The notes beneath the pieces are model-generated. The model saw only the letters and a list, made by a program, of their open reading frames with translations, ran no database searches and had not been told where the DNA came from. This document shows, piece after piece, positions 34,091-41,860 of a DNA stretch of 64,000 nucleotides (position 1 is its first letter; each line of letters opens with the position of its first letter). The position numbers were made by a program, and so were the translations under genes. Where the stretch lies: contig NZ_BMVO01000020.1 in assembly GCF_014650755.1 (NCBI RefSeq), positions 1-64,000 of the forward strand, in the 5' to 3' direction. The DNA comes from Streptomyces chryseus. Lineage in GTDB: Bacteria > Actinomycetota > Actinomycetes > Streptomycetales > Streptomycetaceae.

Positions 34091-35119
34091 TTACGTCGCC
34101 GGGCAGCCGCAGGACTGGCGCACCACCAGGGCGGACGGGAACTGCTTCAGCCGCTCGCGGCGCGATCCCGCCACCCGCAGCGAGTCGTCGAGCACCAGGT
34201 CCACCGCGGCCCGCGCCATCGCGGGCCGGTCGGAGTACACCGTCGTCAGCGGCGGATCGGTGAGCGCCGCTTCCTTCACGTCGTCGAACGCCGCCACGGC
34301 CAGCTCGCCCGGTACGTCGATCCGCAGCTCGCGCGCGGCCCGCAGCACGCCGATCGCCTGGTCGTCCGTGGAGCAGAAGATCGCCGGCGGCCGGCCGGGC
34401 CCGGCGAGCAGGTCCAGGGCGACCTTGTAGGCGTCGTACCGGTTGTAGAGGGCGTGGAAGAGGCGGCCCTCCGTGGACCGTCCCGCTTCCTGCATCGCCC
34501 GGCGCCAGCCCACGACGTGATCCGCCACCGGGTCGCCGATCAGCGGCGTGGACTCCATGCCGCCGAGGCAGGCGACGTAGGGGTGACCGTGCTCCAGGAG
34601 GTGGCGGGTCGCGAGCTGGGCGCCGCCGATGTTGTCCGTGACGACCGCCACGTCGTCGATCGTCTCGGGCCGCTCGTGCAGCAGCACCACCCGGGCGTCC
34701 CACGCCTCGATCTCGGCAGCCGCCCACTCGCTGGGGCCCTGGCTGACCAGGATCAGACCGGAGACCCGCATGCCGAGGAAGGCCCGCAGATAGTGGACCT
34801 CGCGCTCGTCGCGGTAGTCGGAATTGCCGACGAGGACCATCTTTCCGCGATCGGCGGCGGCCTGTTCGACCGCGTGCGCCATCTCGGCGAAGAAGGGCTG
34901 CCGGGCGTCGGGGACGATCATGCCTATGAGGTCGGTGCGGCGGGACGCCATGGCCTGCGCGACCCGGTCCGGCCGGTAGCCGAGCTCCTTGATCGCGGCG
35001 AGGACACGCTCGCGCGTGGCCGGGGCGACCGGCCGGGGTCCGTTGTTGATGACGTAACTGACGACCGCGGTCGAAGTCCCCGCCAGTCGCGCCACATCGT
35101 CCCGCGTCACCTTGGCCAC
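34091..35119 (-). CDS. LacI family transcriptional regulator
   Basis: 342 residues. The N-terminal LacI helix-turn-helix is VTRDDVARLAGTSTAVVSYVINNGPRPVAPATRERVLAAIKELGYRPD, with the hinge at about 50-60. The periplasmic-binding-like effector domain is typical (LIGMIVPDARQPFFAEMAHAVEQAA; AIFCSTDDQAIGVLRAARELRIDVPGELAVAAFDD). It ends in a CGC pair. The ligand is unknown and no sugar genes lie nearby. GTG 35119 is preceded by a -10-like TAGACT ending 7 bases upstream and no ribosome site, so the mRNA may be leaderless. Confidence 0.92.
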   Translation of the reverse strand: MAKVTRDDVARLAGTSTAVVSYVINNGPRPVAPATRERVLAAIKELGYRPDRVAQAMASRRTDLIGMIVPDARQPFFAEMAHAVEQAAADRGKMVLVGNSDYRDEREVHYLRAFLGMRVSGLILVSQGPSEWAAAEIEAWDARVVLLHERPETIDDVAVVTDNIGGAQLATRHLLEHGHPYVACLGGMESTPLIGDPVADHVVGWRRAMQEAGRSTEGRLFHALYNRYDAYKVALDLLAGPGRPPAIFCSTDDQAIGVLRAARELRIDVPGELAVAAFDDVKEAALTDPPLTTVYSDRPAMARAAVDLVLDDSLRVAGSRRERLKQFPSALVVRQSCGCPAT

Positions 35120-35143
35120 GCGCGGCAGTCTACGCGTGGTGAC

Positions 35144-35941
35144 CTACCGCTGGGCAGGGCGTACGGCCTCTTCCTCCCGGTCGGCCGTGTCCGCCACCTG
35201 GGTGACGGCCGCCGGCGTCGTCTTCCGCGCCGCCTTGGCCCTGGCTTCCTCGGCCGCCGCCCGCTCGACCTTCTCGGGCGTCACGAAGCGGTAGCCCACA
35301 TTGCGTACCGTTCCGATCAGCGACTCGTGCTCGGGGCCGAGCTTCGCGCGCAGCCGCCGTACGTGCACGTCGACCGTCCGCGTGCCGCCGAAGTAGTCGT
35401 AGCCCCACACCTCCTGGAGGAGCTGGGCGCGGGTGAAGACCCGGCCGGGGTGCTGCGCCAGGTACTTCAGCAGCTCGAACTCCTTGAAGGTCAGGTCCAG
35501 GACCCGTCCCTTGAGCTTCGCGCTGTACGTCGCCTCGTCGACCGACAGGTCGCCGTTGCGGATCTCCATCGGGCTGTCGTCCGAGGAGATCTGCTGCCGG
35601 CCGGTGGCCAGCCGCAGCCGCGCCTCGACCTCGGCCGGACCGGCCGTGTCCAGCAGTACGTCGTCGATGCCCCAGTCGGCGGTGACGGCCGCGAGACCGC
35701 CCTCCGTGACGACGAGGATCAGCGGGCAGCCGGGTCCGGTGGACCGGAGCAGCTGGCACAGCGACCTGACCTGCGGGAGGTCACGGCGGCCGTCGATCAG
35801 GATGACGTCGGCACCAGGGGTGTCGACGAGGGCCGGGCCTTCGGCGGGGGCCACCCGCACGCTGTGCAGAAGCAGGCCGAGGGCGGGGAGCACCTCCGTC
35901 GACGGCTGAAGGGCATTGGTCAGGAGCAGCAGAGAACTCAT
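35144..35941 (-). CDS. glnR: Global nitrogen regulator GlnR
   Basis: 265 residues, OmpR-type winged helix (LDLTFKEFELLKYLAQHPGRVFTRAQLLQEVWGYDYFGGTRTVDVHVRRLRAKLG) behind an atypical receiver domain. The receiver keeps one Asp (VILIDGRRDL, about residue 50) but lacks the usual acidic pocket and conserved Lys; such GlnR proteins act as phosphorylation-independent dimers. No kinase gene is paired with it. An Ala/Glu/Lys tail follows the DNA-binding domain. It controls glutamine synthetase, ammonium and nitrate genes. AGGTGGCGG precedes ATG 35941. Confidence 0.95.
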   Translation of the reverse strand: MSSLLLLTNALQPSTEVLPALGLLLHSVRVAPAEGPALVDTPGADVILIDGRRDLPQVRSLCQLLRSTGPGCPLILVVTEGGLAAVTADWGIDDVLLDTAGPAEVEARLRLATGRQQISSDDSPMEIRNGDLSVDEATYSAKLKGRVLDLTFKEFELLKYLAQHPGRVFTRAQLLQEVWGYDYFGGTRTVDVHVRRLRAKLGPEHESLIGTVRNVGYRFVTPEKVERAAAEEARAKAARKTTPAAVTQVADTADREEEAVRPAQR

Positions 35942-36080
35942 CGTCCGCCACCTGCCTGGATCGGACAGTCGTGCACGGTTCGCTCGCCCATTACGTCGGT
36001 TCCTCCTCGGTCCCTGCGAGGACGTATGCGGCACTGCTTCGTACGGCTCGGTCCCGCGCCCTGGGACCGTGCCGCGTCAT

Positions 36081-36100
36081 CTGTCCGTAACAACGGACAG
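36081..36100. repeat. Perfect 20-bp palindrome upstream of glnR
   Basis: CTGTCCGT, AACA, ACGGACAG: 8-bp arms with a 4-base spacer in the 220-base gap between divergent glnR and the hydrolase gene. It lacks the GTnAC-N6-GAAAC pattern of GlnR sites, so another regulator, or an RNA hairpin in the glnR leader, is more likely. Confidence 0.6.
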
Positions 36101-36161
36101 AAAACACAAAAGGACCCGGGGGCAACGTTGCCCAGGTCCTGTGCCCAGCAGAATAGCCCAC

Positions 36162-37157
36162 ATGAGTTCCGTACCGGAGGGTCCTGTCCACAGAGTGGTT
36201 GTTCCCTTGATCACGCGCGGGCCCCGGCGCACGGGATCAGGGCAGGCACCGCGGGCCGCCGCCGGGGGCGTTTCCGGGGCGGGCCGGCGGGCGGTTCTGC
36301 GGGCCGGGGACGGCGTCCGGATCGAGGCGCTGTACGAGCCGGGGCCGGGCGGCGGGGCCGGTCCGGCGATCGTCGTGGCGCACGGTTTCACGGGGTCGGT
36401 GGGCCGGCCGGCGGTGCGGCGGGCAGCGCGGGTGTTCAGCCGTTACGGCGCCGTCGTCACCTTCTCCTTCCGCGGCCACGGCGGCTCCGGAGGGCGCTCC
36501 ACGGTCGGCGACCGCGAGGTCCTCGACGTGGCGGCGGCGGTCCGCTGGGCCCGCTCGCTGGGGCACGAGCGGGTGGTGACCGTGGGCTTCTCGATGGGCG
36601 GCTCGGTCGTCGTCCGGCACGCGGCCCTCTACCGGGACGGGGCCGCGGACGGCGGCCCGGCCGACGGCTACCGGCACGAGGGGCGCACGGAAGCGCGCCC
36701 GGCGGGCCGCATGCCCGAGAGCGCCGTACGTGACCCCGATCACCACCCCGCACGCTCCGCCGAGCGGGTGTCGGCCGCCGCCGACGCCGTCGTCGCGGTG
36801 AGCGCCCCGGCCCGCTGGTACTACCGGGGCACGGCGCCGATGCGGCGGCTGCACTGGGTGGTCACCCGGCCCGCCGGGCGGCTCGTCGGGCGCCTCGGCC
36901 TGCGGACCCGGATCCACGACCGGGACTGGGACCCGGTGCCGCTCTCACCGGTCGAGGCGGCGGCGCGGCTGGGCCCCACACCGCTGCTCGTGGTGCACGG
37001 CGACCGCGACCCGTACTTCCCCCTGGACCATCCGCGTGCGCTCGCCGCGGCGGCCGGGCGGAGCGAACTGTGGATCGTCCCCGGCATGGGCCATGCCGAG
37101 AACGCGGCCGAGGAGACACTCCTCACCCGCATCGGCGCCTGGCTCACGGCGGCATAG
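36162..37157 (+). CDS. Alpha/beta hydrolase
   Basis: 331 residues. Hydrolase core: oxyanion region VAHGFTGSVG, nucleophile elbow GFSMGGS (Ser near residue 148), acid VVHGDRDPYFP and His in PGMGHAEN. Between the nucleophile and the next strand lies a low-complexity insertion of about 50 residues rich in Gly, Arg and Asp (YRDGAADGG...HHPARSAER). A basic N-terminal extension of about 40 residues precedes the fold. The substrate is an ester or similar bond, unknown. The ATG has no ribosome site; a -10-like CAGAAT ends 7 bases upstream, so translation may be leaderless. Confidence 0.85.
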   Translation: MSSVPEGPVHRVVVPLITRGPRRTGSGQAPRAAAGGVSGAGRRAVLRAGDGVRIEALYEPGPGGGAGPAIVVAHGFTGSVGRPAVRRAARVFSRYGAVVTFSFRGHGGSGGRSTVGDREVLDVAAAVRWARSLGHERVVTVGFSMGGSVVVRHAALYRDGAADGGPADGYRHEGRTEARPAGRMPESAVRDPDHHPARSAERVSAAADAVVAVSAPARWYYRGTAPMRRLHWVVTRPAGRLVGRLGLRTRIHDRDWDPVPLSPVEAAARLGPTPLLVVHGDRDPYFPLDHPRALAAAAGRSELWIVPGMGHAENAAEETLLTRIGAWLTAA

Positions 37158-37190
37158 CCCATCATGGAAGCCGACGAAAGGAGCGCCGCT

Positions 37191-37445
37191 ATGGCAGTGG
37201 GCACCATCCGCTTCTGGGCGGCGGCCAAGGCCGCCGCCGGCACCGCAGAGGAGCCGTACACGGCCGGGACGCTCGCCGAGGCCCTCGACGCGGTGCGCGA
37301 GCGGCACCCCGGGGAGCTGACGCGCGTACTCCAGCGGTGTTCGTTCCTGATCGACGGCGACCCCGTCGGGACCCGCGGTCATGAGACCGTACGGCTGGCC
37401 GAGGGCGGCACGGTCGAGGTGCTCCCGCCGTTCGCAGGAGGATGA
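37191..37445 (+). CDS. MoaD/ThiS family sulfur-carrier protein
   Basis: 84 residues, beta-grasp ubiquitin-like fold. It starts IRFWAAAKAAAGTAEE and ends EVLPPFAGG with the C-terminal Gly-Gly that becomes a thiocarboxylate. It should deliver sulfur for molybdopterin or another cofactor, depending on its partner. ATG 37191 is chosen over 37164 because AAAGGAG lies 7 bases upstream. It begins 33 bases after the hydrolase stop. No MoaE or ThiG gene is adjacent. Confidence 0.88.
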   Translation: MAVGTIRFWAAAKAAAGTAEEPYTAGTLAEALDAVRERHPGELTRVLQRCSFLIDGDPVGTRGHETVRLAEGGTVEVLPPFAGG

Positions 37446-37455
37446 CCCCCAGACC

Positions 37456-38649
37456 ATGAGCAACCAGCAGCCCTACCCGTCGTACGACGGACACGACCCG
37501 CACGGGAGCCGGCCGGAGCCGGCCGCGCAGGAGCCCCCCACCCAGACCTGGGAGGGGCAGACCTGGGACACCCAGTTCCAGCCGGTGCAGCAGCCGTACC
37601 GGCCGCAGGAGCCCGCCCCGGCCGCGGCCGACACGGCGTACCTCCCGACGGGCGACGGCGGATACGCGCCGGCGCCGGAGGCGCAGGCGTCGTACGACCC
37701 GTACCAGGGCGCTCCGGCGGCGTACGAGCCGCAGGCGGCGTACGAGCCGCAGGCGGCGTACGAGCCGGCCCCGGCCGCGTACGAACCCGCCCCGCAGGCG
37801 TACGGGCCGGCGGCGGGCCGCCCGCCCGCTCCGGCGGCCCCCGCCACCGGCTCCGGTACCTACACCTCGCCCACGACCGGCGGCAACGCGCGCGTCACCG
37901 ACGCCCAGCGCGCCCGCGCCGAGGGCCGGTCGCCGATCATCGCGCCCGGGATGCAGCCGGCCGCGCTGACCGCCGTGCTCGCGCTGCTGCTGGCCGGCGC
38001 CGCCGCCGTCGGCCCGTACGCGCTCGTCGTCCCGCTCGTGCTGCTCCAGGCCGTCACGGCCGCCGGCTGGTTCCGGCTCAACGGCATGTGGCCCGCCCGC
38101 CAGGGCATCGCGCTCGCCTTCCTCGGCGGCGTCACCGCGGACATCGCGCTGCTCGCCGTCGACGCGGAGCACGCGCCCGCCGCGATCATCGGCACGCTCG
38201 GCGTCTGGGTGCTGCTCACGCTCGTGCTGCAGCTGCGCAACCGCGCCTCCGCCGACGAGCGGATGTACGGCCTGACGGCCACCGTCACCTCGGCCGCCCT
38301 CGCCGTCGTCGCCGCGGGCCACCTGGCCGCCGTGCCCGAGGCCGTGACCGTCGGCGCCGTGGCCGTCGCCGTCACCGTCCTGGCCCGCGCGCTGCCGCTG
38401 TCCGGCGTCGCCTCCGTGGTCGTCGCGCTGCTCGCGGCCGTCGGCGCGGGGATCGCGGCCGGCAGGGTGACCGACGTGGGCTCCGAGGGCGCGCTGCTGG
38501 GCCTCGCGGCCGGGGTGTGCGCGCTGGTGGGCCTGCGCGTGGCCAGCTACGACTACCCGTCCCGGTTCGTCCACATGACGGCCGGAGTGGCGCTGCCGCT
38601 GACCGCCGCCGCGCCCGCCGTCTACCTGATCGGCAGGGCCATCGCCTGA
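37456..38649 (+). CDS. Integral membrane protein with Pro/Tyr-rich N-terminal repeats
   Basis: 397 residues. The cytoplasmic N-terminal half is Pro/Gln/Tyr-rich and has short tandem repeats (AAYEPQ twice, then PAAYEPA and PQAYGPA). About eight transmembrane helices follow (residues about 170-395). It resembles a family of Streptomyces membrane proteins with unknown function. It lies 10 bases after the MoaD-like gene and probably shares its transcript; GGAGG sits near the end of that gene. Confidence 0.8.
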   Translation: MSNQQPYPSYDGHDPHGSRPEPAAQEPPTQTWEGQTWDTQFQPVQQPYRPQEPAPAAADTAYLPTGDGGYAPAPEAQASYDPYQGAPAAYEPQAAYEPQAAYEPAPAAYEPAPQAYGPAAGRPPAPAAPATGSGTYTSPTTGGNARVTDAQRARAEGRSPIIAPGMQPAALTAVLALLLAGAAAVGPYALVVPLVLLQAVTAAGWFRLNGMWPARQGIALAFLGGVTADIALLAVDAEHAPAAIIGTLGVWVLLTLVLQLRNRASADERMYGLTATVTSAALAVVAAGHLAAVPEAVTVGAVAVAVTVLARALPLSGVASVVVALLAAVGAGIAAGRVTDVGSEGALLGLAAGVCALVGLRVASYDYPSRFVHMTAGVALPLTAAAPAVYLIGRAIA

Positions 38650-38741
38650 CGCCTGTGATTACCTGGCAGTAGGCTCGTGATCGCCGAGGGGGGCTCGGGC
38701 GAGTGCGACGGAACCGATCAGTTGTGGGGGACCTTCAAGCC

Positions 38742-39440
38742 ATGCGTGCACTGCGAATACTGCTGGTCGTCGCCGTGATCCTCGGCGGCGTGTTCGTCAT
38801 CGTGGACCGGCTCGCGCTCAACTACGCCGAGTCCGAGGTCGCGAAGCGGATCCAGAGCCGGCAGGGCCTGACCGGCGCCGTCGACGTGTCGATCAAGGGC
38901 TTCCCCTTCCTGACGCAGGTCGCCTCCAAGCACCTCGACCAGGTCGACGTCGGCGTCGAGGGCGTCGAGGCGAGCGCGCAGGGCCGCACGGTCCGGATCA
39001 GCGAACTGACCGCCGAACTGCACGACGTGCGGGTGACCGGCAGCTTCAGCGGCTTCTCCGACGCGACGGCTGACCGCGCCACCGGCACGGCGCGCATCTC
39101 GTACGAGGACCTGTCCGCGGCCTCCGAGAGCGACTTCCCGGTCTCCTACGGCGGTGACGGCAAGGTGAAGGTCACCGGCTCGGTGGAGCTCCTCGGCCGC
39201 AAGATCACCCGCAGCGTGCTGTCCAGCGTGAGCGTGGTCGACGGCAGCACGATCCGGGTGCGGGCGGACGAGGTGCCGGGCGAGGGGCTGCCCGGCATCG
39301 AGGAGCAGATCCGGGAGAAGACGGACTTCGACCGGCGGATCAGCGGACTGCCCGAGGGCCTGAAGCTGGAGAAGGCCGAGCCGACGAAGGACGGTCTGGA
39401 GATCTCCGTGACCGGCACGAACGTGGGGCTCGCCGGATAG
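38742..39440 (+). CDS. DUF2993 (LmeA-like) secreted or anchored protein
   Basis: 232 residues. One N-terminal hydrophobic helix (RALRILLVVAVILGGVFVIVD) anchors or exports it. The DUF2993 domain follows: LNYAESEVAKRIQSRQGLTGAVDVSIKGFPFLTQVASKHLDQVDVGVEGV, then long alternating strands. The family includes mycobacterial LmeA, linked to envelope polymers, and folds into a lipid-binding-like tube. Its exact job here is unknown. Confidence 0.85.
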   Translation: MRALRILLVVAVILGGVFVIVDRLALNYAESEVAKRIQSRQGLTGAVDVSIKGFPFLTQVASKHLDQVDVGVEGVEASAQGRTVRISELTAELHDVRVTGSFSGFSDATADRATGTARISYEDLSAASESDFPVSYGGDGKVKVTGSVELLGRKITRSVLSSVSVVDGSTIRVRADEVPGEGLPGIEEQIREKTDFDRRISGLPEGLKLEKAEPTKDGLEISVTGTNVGLAG

Positions 39441-39558
39441 TGAGACGGCAGCGTCCGCCCCTCAGGAAGCGGGCGGACGCGGACCGGGCGGGGACCCGGA
39501 ACGGCGGTGCGCGGCGCACTGCTCGTCCCGCATCGCGGACGATCGTGTCTCAGCATCC

Positions 39559-39580
39559 GACACGCCGGTGACACGCCGGT
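39559..39580. repeat. Tandem 11-bp repeat GACACGCCGGT x2
   Basis: Two perfect head-to-tail copies (39559-39569, 39570-39580) that overlap the -35 box of the leader-peptide promoter. The position suggests binding of a regulator of sulfur genes. Confidence 0.75.
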
Positions 39581-39597
39581 CGTGACCTCCCTACGAT
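39568..39597 (+). promoter_or_regulatory. Promoter of the sulfur leader peptide and sulfurtransferase
   Basis: -35 GTGACA (39568-39573), 18-base spacer, -10 TACGAT (39592-39597). The expected transcription start falls at or beside the leader ATG (39605), giving a leaderless first reading frame. Confidence 0.7.
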
Positions 39598-39604
39598 CGG
39601 TCCC

Positions 39605-39688
39605 ATGCAGCAGCGACAGGCGGACCTCACGAAGCGGCGGGCAGTAGACCTGTGCCGCGTCGCCGCCATGCTCTGTCGTACTGCCTGA
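39605..39688 (+). CDS. Cysteine-containing leader peptide (27 residues)
   Basis: Reads MQQRQADLTKRRAVDLCRV and ends AAMLCRTA. I recognise the LTKRRAVDLCRVAAMLCR pattern as the small putative leader peptide encoded ahead of sulfur-metabolism genes in many Streptomyces. Its two Cys codons (17 and 24) lie near the end, as expected for attenuation by Cys-tRNA supply. A stem-loop starts on the base after its stop codon. It precedes the sulfurtransferase gene by 184 bases. Confidence 0.85.
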   Translation: MQQRQADLTKRRAVDLCRVAAMLCRTA

Positions 39689-39720
39689 GCGGGTTCTGAC
39701 CGGAACAGTCCGGCACCCGC
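39689..39720 (+). promoter_or_regulatory. Attenuator-like stem-loop after the leader peptide
   Basis: GCGGGT (39689-39694) pairs with ACCCGC (39715-39720), with an inner CCGGA/TCCGG stem (39700-39704, 39709-39713). It begins immediately after the leader TGA, so a ribosome stalled at the Cys codons would change its folding. A CGAC tandem run lies downstream (about 39735-39748). Confidence 0.6.
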
Positions 39721-39872
39721 CTTCCCGGCCCTCCGACCGACCGACCGATCTGGTGCAGTCGACGTCGGGGCCACCCACCCGTGCGGTCGTACACCGTCGC
39801 GCCTTCGCGTGCCGGCACCCCCGCACAGCCCCTCGCGCATAACCGCCGCACACTGCCCCGGAGGAGAACAGC

Positions 39873-40712
39873 ATGAGCCGCAGCGACGTACTGGTCGACG
39901 CAGACTGGGTCGAGGCCCACATCGAGGACCCGAAGGTCGCGATCGTCGAGGTCGACGAGGACACCTCGGCGTACGAGAAGAACCACATCCGCAACGCGAT
40001 CCGCATCGACTGGACCAAGGACCTCCAGGACCCGGTCCGCCGCGACTTCGTCGACCAGGCCGGCTTCGAGAAGCTCCTGTCCGAGAAGGGCATCGCGAAC
40101 GACACGACGGTCGTCCTCTACGGCGGCAACAACAACTGGTTCGCCTCGTACGCCTTCTGGTACTTCAAGCTCTACGGCCACCAGGACGTCCGCCTCCTCG
40201 ACGGCGGCCGCAAGAAGTGGGAGCTCGACTCGCGCGACCTGGTCGCCGAGGTCCCCCAGCGCCCGGCCACGCAGTACAAGGCCCAGCCGCAGGACACCTC
40301 GATCCGCGCCTTCCGCGACGACGTCGTCTCCGCGATCAACAACCAGAACCTCGTCGACGTGCGCTCCCCCGACGAGTTCAGCGGCAAGCTGCTCGCCCCG
40401 GCCCACCTCCCGCAGGAGCAGTCGCAGCGCCCGGGCCACGTCCCGTCCGCCCGCAACATCCCGTGGTCGAAGAACGCCAACGACGACGGCACCTTCAAGT
40501 CCGACGAAGAGCTCAAGGCCCTGTACGAGGCCGAGCAGGTCGACCTGGCGAAGGACACCATCGCGTACTGCCGCATCGGTGAGCGCTCGGCGCTCACCTG
40601 GTTCGTGCTGCACGAGCTGCTCGGTGTCGACAACGTCAAGAACTACGACGGCTCGTGGACCGAGTACGGCTCGCTGGTCGGCGTGCCGATCGAGCTCGGC
40701 GCCAACAAGTAA
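39873..40712 (+). CDS. Thiosulfate sulfurtransferase (two-domain rhodanese)
   Basis: 279 residues, two rhodanese domains. The C-terminal one carries the active site Cys233 in AYCRIGERSALTW (CRxGxR loop, typical for thiosulfate). The N-terminal one has lost the Cys (VVLYGGNNNWFASYAFWY). It transfers sulfane sulfur from thiosulfate to cyanide or thiols and serves sulfur assimilation. GGAGGAG precedes the ATG. It lies downstream of the Cys leader peptide and upstream of the DUF1416 gene. Confidence 0.94.
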   Translation: MSRSDVLVDADWVEAHIEDPKVAIVEVDEDTSAYEKNHIRNAIRIDWTKDLQDPVRRDFVDQAGFEKLLSEKGIANDTTVVLYGGNNNWFASYAFWYFKLYGHQDVRLLDGGRKKWELDSRDLVAEVPQRPATQYKAQPQDTSIRAFRDDVVSAINNQNLVDVRSPDEFSGKLLAPAHLPQEQSQRPGHVPSARNIPWSKNANDDGTFKSDEELKALYEAEQVDLAKDTIAYCRIGERSALTWFVLHELLGVDNVKNYDGSWTEYGSLVGVPIELGANK

Positions 40713-40747
40713 CCCCTCTCGACCGCGACTTGAAGGACGGATTCAAC

Positions 40748-41035
40748 ATGTGTGGAGCAAAGGCCGGCGGCCCCGACGCCTCGACGATCAAGCCCGGTGA
40801 GACCACCATCCAGGGCAGCGTGACCCGCGACGGCGAGCCCGTCACCGGCTACGTCCGCCTCCTGGACTCGACCGGCGAGTTCACCGCCGAGGTCCCGACC
40901 TCGGCCACGGGCCAGTTCCGCTTCTACGCGGCCGAGGGCACGTGGACCGTGCGCGCGCTCGTCCCCGGCGGCACGGCGGACCGTACGGTCGTCGCGCAGA
41001 CGGGTGGCCTCGCGGAGGTCGCGATCGCCGTCTGA
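40748..41035 (+). CDS. DUF1416 domain protein
   Basis: 95 residues, beta-sandwich (carboxypeptidase-regulatory-like): GETTIQGSVTRDGEPVTGYVRLLDSTGEFTAEVPTSATGQFRFYAAEGTWTVRALVPGG. It begins MCGAKAGGPD, with one Cys near the N-terminus that could carry sulfur. Actinobacteria almost always encode this protein next to the thiosulfate sulfurtransferase, so a role in handling its product is likely but not shown. AAGGA precedes the ATG. Confidence 0.88.
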   Translation: MCGAKAGGPDASTIKPGETTIQGSVTRDGEPVTGYVRLLDSTGEFTAEVPTSATGQFRFYAAEGTWTVRALVPGGTADRTVVAQTGGLAEVAIAV

Positions 41036-41050
41036 CGACGCTTTCTACTG

Positions 41051-41107
41051 GCCGGAGGGCCGCACCCCAGGGGTTGGACGCCACTGGACGGGGTGCGGCC
41101 CTCCGGT
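41051..41107 (+). terminator. Terminator of the sulfurtransferase operon
   Basis: 18-bp perfect stem (41051-41068 with 41090-41107) and a 21-base loop, 15 bases after the DUF1416 stop. It ends just before the ribosome site of the next gene. Confidence 0.85.
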
Positions 41108-41121
41108 CGTACGGTGGAGGT

Positions 41122-41394
41122 ATGTACGCACGGCGGCGGCACGCTTATTTCCTGCTGATGGGCGGATGCGTCTTCCTCTTCGTCTCCGCCTGGGCCTTCG
41201 TGCGGCTGTGGTCGGTGCCGGCGGCGGTCGCGATGTGCTTCGTCGCGATGGTCATTCCGCCGGTCGCGGCGATGGTCGCCAACCGGCGGGGCCCGGACGA
41301 CCGCTGGTGGGACGATCCGTCCGGGGACCCCGGGTCCGACGCATGGTGGGACGAGCTGGACGGCAAGAAGCGCCCCCGGCAGCCGGGGCAGTAG
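41122..41394 (+). CDS. DUF3099 small membrane protein
   Basis: 90 residues. Two transmembrane helices (YFLLMGGCVFLFVSAWAFVRL and VPAAVAMCFVAMVIPPVAAMVA) precede an acidic, Trp-rich tail (DDRWWDDPSGDPGSDAWWDEL). GGAGG lies directly upstream of the ATG. The function is not known. It is regularly found beside the sulfurtransferase genes. Confidence 0.85.
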   Translation: MYARRRHAYFLLMGGCVFLFVSAWAFVRLWSVPAAVAMCFVAMVIPPVAAMVANRRGPDDRWWDDPSGDPGSDAWWDELDGKKRPRQPGQ

Positions 41395-41406
41395 CGGCCG
41401 GGCCGG

Positions 41407-41769
41407 TCAGTAGACGAGGGCCTGTACGTCGTCCGCCATGATCTCGCTCACGAAGACCTGGGCGCCCGCGATCCGCACGCCCTCGATCACGTCCTTCTCG
41501 GTGATCTCGCGCCGGGCCGCGCACTGCGTGCACAGCGTGATCCGCCCCGCCGCCGTGATCGACTCGATCAGGTCCGGCAGCGGCGCCGCGTGCGGCAGCT
41601 CGAACTCGGCCGCGCGGCCGGGCAGCGCGAACCACGCGGACTCGCCGGTCAGCCAGAGCGAGACCTCCACCCCGCTGGCCACGGCCACGGCCGCCACAGT
41701 GAACGCCTGCGAGCACCGCTCGGGGGCGTCGGCCCCCGCGGTCACCTTGATCACGAGCTTCTTCGCCAT
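41407..41769 (-). CDS. DsrE family protein
   Basis: 120 residues, DsrE/F-like fold. It starts KKLVIKVTAGADAPERCSQAFTVAAVAVASGVEVSLWLTGE and carries CTQCAARREI near residue 80. Cys in this position relays sulfur in some relatives. It is convergent with the DUF3099 gene and likely part of the sulfur cluster. Function not established. Confidence 0.85.
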   Translation of the reverse strand: MAKKLVIKVTAGADAPERCSQAFTVAAVAVASGVEVSLWLTGESAWFALPGRAAEFELPHAAPLPDLIESITAAGRITLCTQCAARREITEKDVIEGVRIAGAQVFVSEIMADDVQALVY

Positions 41770-41860
41770 GTCCGAACTGTAATCCGCCGCCGTACAACCG
41801 CCGCCGCCCCTCGCGGGTCTGTAGGACGCCGCAGGTAATGGAACCTGCGCTTCAGGTCTC

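Noticed and set aside
32169..34727. An 852-codon minus frame ending in the response regulator
   Set aside because: The part upstream of 32888 is Arg/Gly-rich shadow over the protease and LacI genes. The receiver domain begins exactly at ATG 32888.
36086..36110. GlnR autoregulatory box near glnR (GTAAC followed by GAAAAC)
   Set aside because: Spacing is not the required six bases and the second half-site is imperfect. The palindrome that contains it is better explained otherwise.
37735..37810. CRISPR-like short repeats
   Set aside because: The tandem GCGTACGAGCCG-type repeats encode the AYEP protein repeats of a membrane protein and are in frame; there are no spacers.
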